Source of the DNA: UBA11591 sp040220895
GTDB taxonomy: Bacteria; Bacteroidota; Bacteroidia; Flavobacteriales_E; Vicingaceae
NCBI GenBank assembly: GCA_040220895.1
Contig: JAVJVY010000016.1
Span: 62,001 to 126,000 of the forward strand
DNA length: 64,000 nucleotides
Reading direction: 5' to 3'
Part shown: one piece after another, positions 62,001 through 64,000 of the stretch
How the letters are laid out: each line of letters starts with the position of its first letter
How positions within the stretch are numbered: the first letter of the stretch is position 1
Program-made: the position numbers and the translations under genes
Notes under the pieces: generated by a model
Seen by the model: the letters and a program-made list of their open reading frames with translations, nothing else
What the model was told of the DNA's origin: nothing
The model's database searches: none

Positions 62001-62187
62001 ATTGGATGCCGAACACAAGAAATTGTTGGAATCTGAGAACAACCAGACCATGGCTGTGTTGCAGCGATTATGGTTCTTGACAAATCAGCAATACCCTCAG
62101 GAAGAACTGGGTAAAGAGCTTGATGATCGTTTTGGGATGTATTTCCGGCAGCCGGATAACCAGCAGTTGATGCCGCAAAATCAATAA
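59098..62187 (+). CDS. GT117 (DUF2723) membrane glycosyltransferase
   Basis: A 1029-residue protein. The first 350 residues are membrane-embedded, starting with the family motif STIEPTTSFWDCGEFIATA followed by KLEVGHPPGAPLF, where the acidic residues are likely catalytic, as in PMT-type O-mannosyltransferases. More helices lie near 500-620. A large soluble part with a helical, TPR-like C-terminus (about 900-1010) follows. It may glycosylate exported proteins from polyprenyl-phosphate sugars, and the DPM-type gene at 19186 could supply the donor. Terminated by a hairpin at 62205. Confidence 0.88.
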   Translation: MPSFSKLNNYFAWFTFAIAAFVYLSTIEPTTSFWDCGEFIATAYKLEVGHPPGAPLFMLIARAFSMLVPVEHAALMVNAISGLCSAFTILFLFWTITLFVRKIALKDGEEMSRPKMIAILGSGLVGGLAYTFSDTFWFSAVEGEVYSMSSLFTAVAFYAMLKWESVADRPHSKRWIIVIAYFIGLSVGVHLLSLLTIPAITFIYYFKRHEVTPKGLLKASAAAVIILGSVQYGIIPGIVSLASKFELIFVNGMGMPFSSGIVIYAILLISLIVYGLKWSHDKGKVALNTAILAFAVIVIGYSSYSVIVIRSNANPPMDENNPENVFALLSYLNREQYGDKPFLYGQYFNTPLDPQRPYKDGDPVYYKDEESGKYIIVDDKKNSLPNYDSKFMTFFPRMWSPQGKHIRYYKKWSNFEGKPIRTKDQQGKVITLNKPTFGENLTFFFRYQMGWMWGRYFMWNFAGRQNDIQGHGGITHGNWISGIPFIDSIRLGNQSKLPMEITTNKAHNKFYMLPLILGLFGAWYQFKHARNNAIVVTLLFFFTGMAILIFLNNYPLEPRERDYAVVGSFYAFSIWIGLGVYALFDLLKDKIPVIVASSGSVAITLLAVPVLMASEGWDDHTRARRYTGRDYAKNYLNSCAPNAILFTNGDNDTFPLWYVQEVEEYRTDVRVVNLSLANTDWYIEQMKRAAYDSEPIPSSIPDKKYRTGTNDYLPIVERFEEASVKQVIDWVVSDNGKTKIQVTSGKNIDYIPTKNLKINIDKNDVIRKGVVKPEDSSKIVSEITWKIKKNYILKNDLMILDILATNDWKRPVYFASTAPSESYLGLEDYFQTEGLAYRLVPIKTPASQGQPGRVNTEVLYDNVMNKFVWGGLDKDQVYMDENNRRMTISLRLIFSRLAEDLTRKGEKDRAKEVLDRCMEVVPENNVPFDLFTLYLTENYYMIDDYEQANYMVRKLADLFESNLEYYNSLDAEHKKLLESENNQTMAVLQRLWFLTNQQYPQEELGKELDDRFGMYFRQPDNQQLMPQNQ

Positions 62188-62194
62188 TTACTAA

Positions 62195-62977
62195 TTATTT
62201 CTTAAAAAATGCCTTCAGGTATTGGAGGCATTTTTCTTTTTCCTCAATAAATCCCATATGGGCAGAATGCTCCAGGATAATAAGTTCGGCACTATCTGAA
62301 ATTTTAGCCTCGGCCTGAAGCTTCTTCACGGGCAAAACCGAATCGTGTTTTCCGGCAATAAAGAGTACGGGGTAGGGGGCGAATTTTAGCACGATCTGCC
62401 TGTCAGCTCTGAGTTTCATTCCTTCCAGTGCCGCAATTATTCCCTGAGTGGGTATTTGTTGCGCTTCTGTGACAAAATCATTAATAATGCGCTTGTATGG
62501 TTTAAAATCAGTGTTGAACAATGCCGGTATAGCCTGGCTAATAAAGCTATTTTTCTTTCTTCCAACAAGGCGAATTACCTTTTCACGCTCTTTCCTTTTG
62601 ACGGTTGAATCCGATTGACTTGTGGAATGAAACAGGCATAGGCCCCTGATCGCATCGGCTTGAAGTTCAGCAAGGGCCATTGAAACATAGCCTCCCATGG
62701 AATGGCCTATCAAATGATAACGCCTGATCTTTAGTGTTTTAAGCACTGCCAATACTGATTGGGCCATGAATTCCATGTCATGGCAGTAACCGTAACAACT
62801 GGATTCACCATGCCCAGGCAGATCTATGCAAACTACCCGGTAAGACTTGGACAGTTCCACTGCATAATCTGACCAAATACTTTTTGATTCCAGAAAACCG
62901 TGCAGGAATACAAGGGTCTTCCCCTTGCCCGAAACTTCGTAATAAATGGATCCTCTGCTAAAACTTACTGCTGCCAA
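62195..62977 (-). CDS. Alpha/beta-hydrolase
   Basis: A 260-residue hydrolase. Oxyanion region FLHGFLE, nucleophile S93 in GHSMGG, Asp in GKHDSVLP and His in LEHSAHMGF complete the triad. The length fits small esterases or C-C hydrolases. No signal peptide. It lies 2 bases from the M24 peptidase gene on the same strand, so they are co-transcribed. Its last codons overlap the terminator of the convergent GT117 gene. Confidence 0.9.
   Translation of the reverse strand: MAAVSFSRGSIYYEVSGKGKTLVFLHGFLESKSIWSDYAVELSKSYRVVCIDLPGHGESSCYGYCHDMEFMAQSVLAVLKTLKIRRYHLIGHSMGGYVSMALAELQADAIRGLCLFHSTSQSDSTVKRKEREKVIRLVGRKKNSFISQAIPALFNTDFKPYKRIINDFVTEAQQIPTQGIIAALEGMKLRADRQIVLKFAPYPVLFIAGKHDSVLPVKKLQAEAKISDSAELIILEHSAHMGFIEEKEKCLQYLKAFFKK
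62205..62235 (+). terminator. Intrinsic terminator of the GT117 gene
   Basis: AAAAATGCCT (62205-62214) pairs with AGGCATTTTT (62226-62235) around an 11-base loop. It overlaps the 3' coding end of the convergent hydrolase gene, so the hydrolase C-terminus is partly encoded in the stem. Confidence 0.75.
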
Positions 62978-62979
62978 GG

Positions 62980-64000
62980 TCAGGCATTCATGAGTTCTTC
63001 AATTTCCTCAATCTCTATGGGAATATTCCGCATCAGGTCAAAGGGAGCTCCATCGGTTATAACCAGATCATTTTCGATGCGAATTCCCAAAGATTCTTCG
63101 CGAATGTAAATGCCCGGTTCGCAGGTAAAGACCATTCCTTTTTCAATGGCTTTGTTCCAATGACCTACGTCGTGAACATCCAGACCCATGAAATGGGAAG
63201 TGCCGTGCATGAAGTACTTTTTGTAGGCAGGCCAGGAGGGATTTTGGTTTTTTATATCGGTTTTATCGATCAATCCAAGATCGAGTAATTCTTTTTCCAT
63301 TAGGTTTCCAACTTCCATGTGGTAGTCGTCCATCATGGTTCCCGGGCGCAACAGATCAATTGCGCCTCGTTGAACGCGCAAAACCGCATTGTATACTGCT
63401 TTTTGCCGTTCGGTATACTTACCGCTTACGGGCAGGCAACGGGTCAGGTCCGAAGCATAGTTAGCATATTCGGCGCCAATATCAAGCAGTAGGATGTCCC
63501 CGGCCTTGCACTCTTTGTTGTTGTCTACATAGTGAAGAACGCATGAATTAAAACCACTGGCAATAATGGGCTCATATGCAAAGCCCCTTGAGCGGTTGCG
63601 AAGAAATTCATGGTTGAGTTCCGCTTGAATCTCGTATTCCATTACACCCGGTTTGACAAATTTCAACAACCTTCTCAAGCCTTTTTCGGTGATGTCACAG
63701 GCCTTTTGAATAAGGTCAATCTCAAGTTGAGATTTGATGGACCTGATCTGGTGCATGATGGGAGCCGAGCGTTCCCTTTGATGGAGCGGATAGTTTTCCA
63801 CAACCCATTTATTAAAGCGAACATCCCGCGTCTCAACTTCGATTTTGGCTCGAAGGTGCTCATTGGAATTCAGGTAGATGTGGTCACTTTCGGACATCAA
63901 TTGTTTGAAGATGACTTCGAATTGATCGAGCCAATACACCGTGTTTATGCCTGAAACTTCTTGAGCTTGTTCAACGCTTAATTTTGCACCTTCCCAAATA
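62980..64000 (-). CDS. M24 Xaa-Pro aminopeptidase (N-terminus outside the window)
   Basis: The frame is open through base 64000, so the N-terminal domain is cut off; about 340 residues are visible. The catalytic pita-bread fold (about the last 255 residues) begins after RSIKSQLEIDLIQKACD. Metal ligands are in LLDIGAEYANYASDLTR (two Asp), HGTSHFMGLDVHDVG (His), EPGIYIREE (Glu) and GIRIENDLVIT (Glu), as in aminopeptidase P. It precedes the alpha/beta-hydrolase by 2 bases. A GTG at 63939 is not the start because conserved-looking residues continue upstream. Confidence 0.92.
   Translation of the reverse strand, partial: IWEGAKLSVEQAQEVSGINTVYWLDQFEVIFKQLMSESDHIYLNSNEHLRAKIEVETRDVRFNKWVVENYPLHQRERSAPIMHQIRSIKSQLEIDLIQKACDITEKGLRRLLKFVKPGVMEYEIQAELNHEFLRNRSRGFAYEPIIASGFNSCVLHYVDNNKECKAGDILLLDIGAEYANYASDLTRCLPVSGKYTERQKAVYNAVLRVQRGAIDLLRPGTMMDDYHMEVGNLMEKELLDLGLIDKTDIKNQNPSWPAYKKYFMHGTSHFMGLDVHDVGHWNKAIEKGMVFTCEPGIYIREESLGIRIENDLVITDGAPFDLMRNIPIEIEEIEELMNA

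Overview
The window is chromosomal DNA from a member of the Bacteroidota (Bacteroidetes). The evidence is a split F-ATP synthase operon (atpB-E-F-H-A-G without atpD/atpC) preceded by bactofilin and AtpZ; promoters of the form TTG-N17-21-TAnnTTTG; a secreted serine hydrolase with a type IX secretion sorting tail; many Bacteroidota-only families (DUF4296, DUF5723, DUF1571, FISUMP, GT117); and lipoproteins whose mature N-termini (C-QKEE, C-KKEE) resemble the surface-export signal of this phylum. The order or family cannot be fixed from sequence alone. Gene density is high. No rRNA, CRISPR array, transposase, integrase or phage gene was seen; the single tRNA is tRNA-Gln(TTG).

Layout. 1-6.7 kb: end of a PorW/SprE-like TPR gene, bactofilin, AtpZ and the ATP synthase genes. 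6.7-14.7 kb: a metal permease fused to an HMA domain, a DUF4296 lipoprotein, an epimerase, tyrS, a LuxE-type synthetase, a lipoprotein and a Na/Pi cotransporter, several with tail-to-tail overlaps. 15.0-19.1 kb: a tight five-gene operon of lipoproteins, a Tat-exported DUF1501-like protein and a heme-type lipoprotein; this is the most unusual system here. 19.2-27 kb: a polyprenol-phosphate mannose synthase, ClC, RND transporter, a lipoprotein and a DUF5723 barrel. 27-32 kb: DUF4197, DUF2202, a BamE-like lipoprotein, a caspase-like peptidase with a FISUMP partner. 32-37.5 kb: a small glycan-modification cluster (two sulfotransferases, NeuD-type acetyltransferase, glycosyltransferase, acyltransferase). 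37.5-45.7 kb: baeRF/Balon-like ribosome factor, pirin, desaturase, a DEAD-box/small basic/cold-shock operon, DUF1571, a universal stress protein, a response regulator. 45.9-53 kb: TonB receptor with a His-rich partner, PPK2, bestrophin, serine hydrolase and two membrane proteins. 53-55.4 kb: LysR plus SbtA-type bicarbonate permease. 55.5-64 kb: methyltransferase, a repetitive helical protein between duplicated terminators next to tRNA-Gln, M28 peptidase, GT117 membrane protein, alpha/beta hydrolase and a truncated M24 peptidase.

How the parts fit. Most genes are housekeeping, envelope and stress functions of a heterotroph. The best candidate for an undescribed system is the 15-19 kb operon. 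It looks like a split, lipoprotein version of the planctomycete-type cytochrome/DUF1549/DUF1553/DUF1501 module: one DUF1549-like lipoprotein, one short lipoprotein with the same C-terminal motif, a Tat DUF1501-like alkaline-phosphatase-fold protein, a lipoprotein with a CX4CH heme motif and a candidate Met ligand, and a small lipoprotein with a D-G-N-G-D-I-G motif. Its function is unknown.
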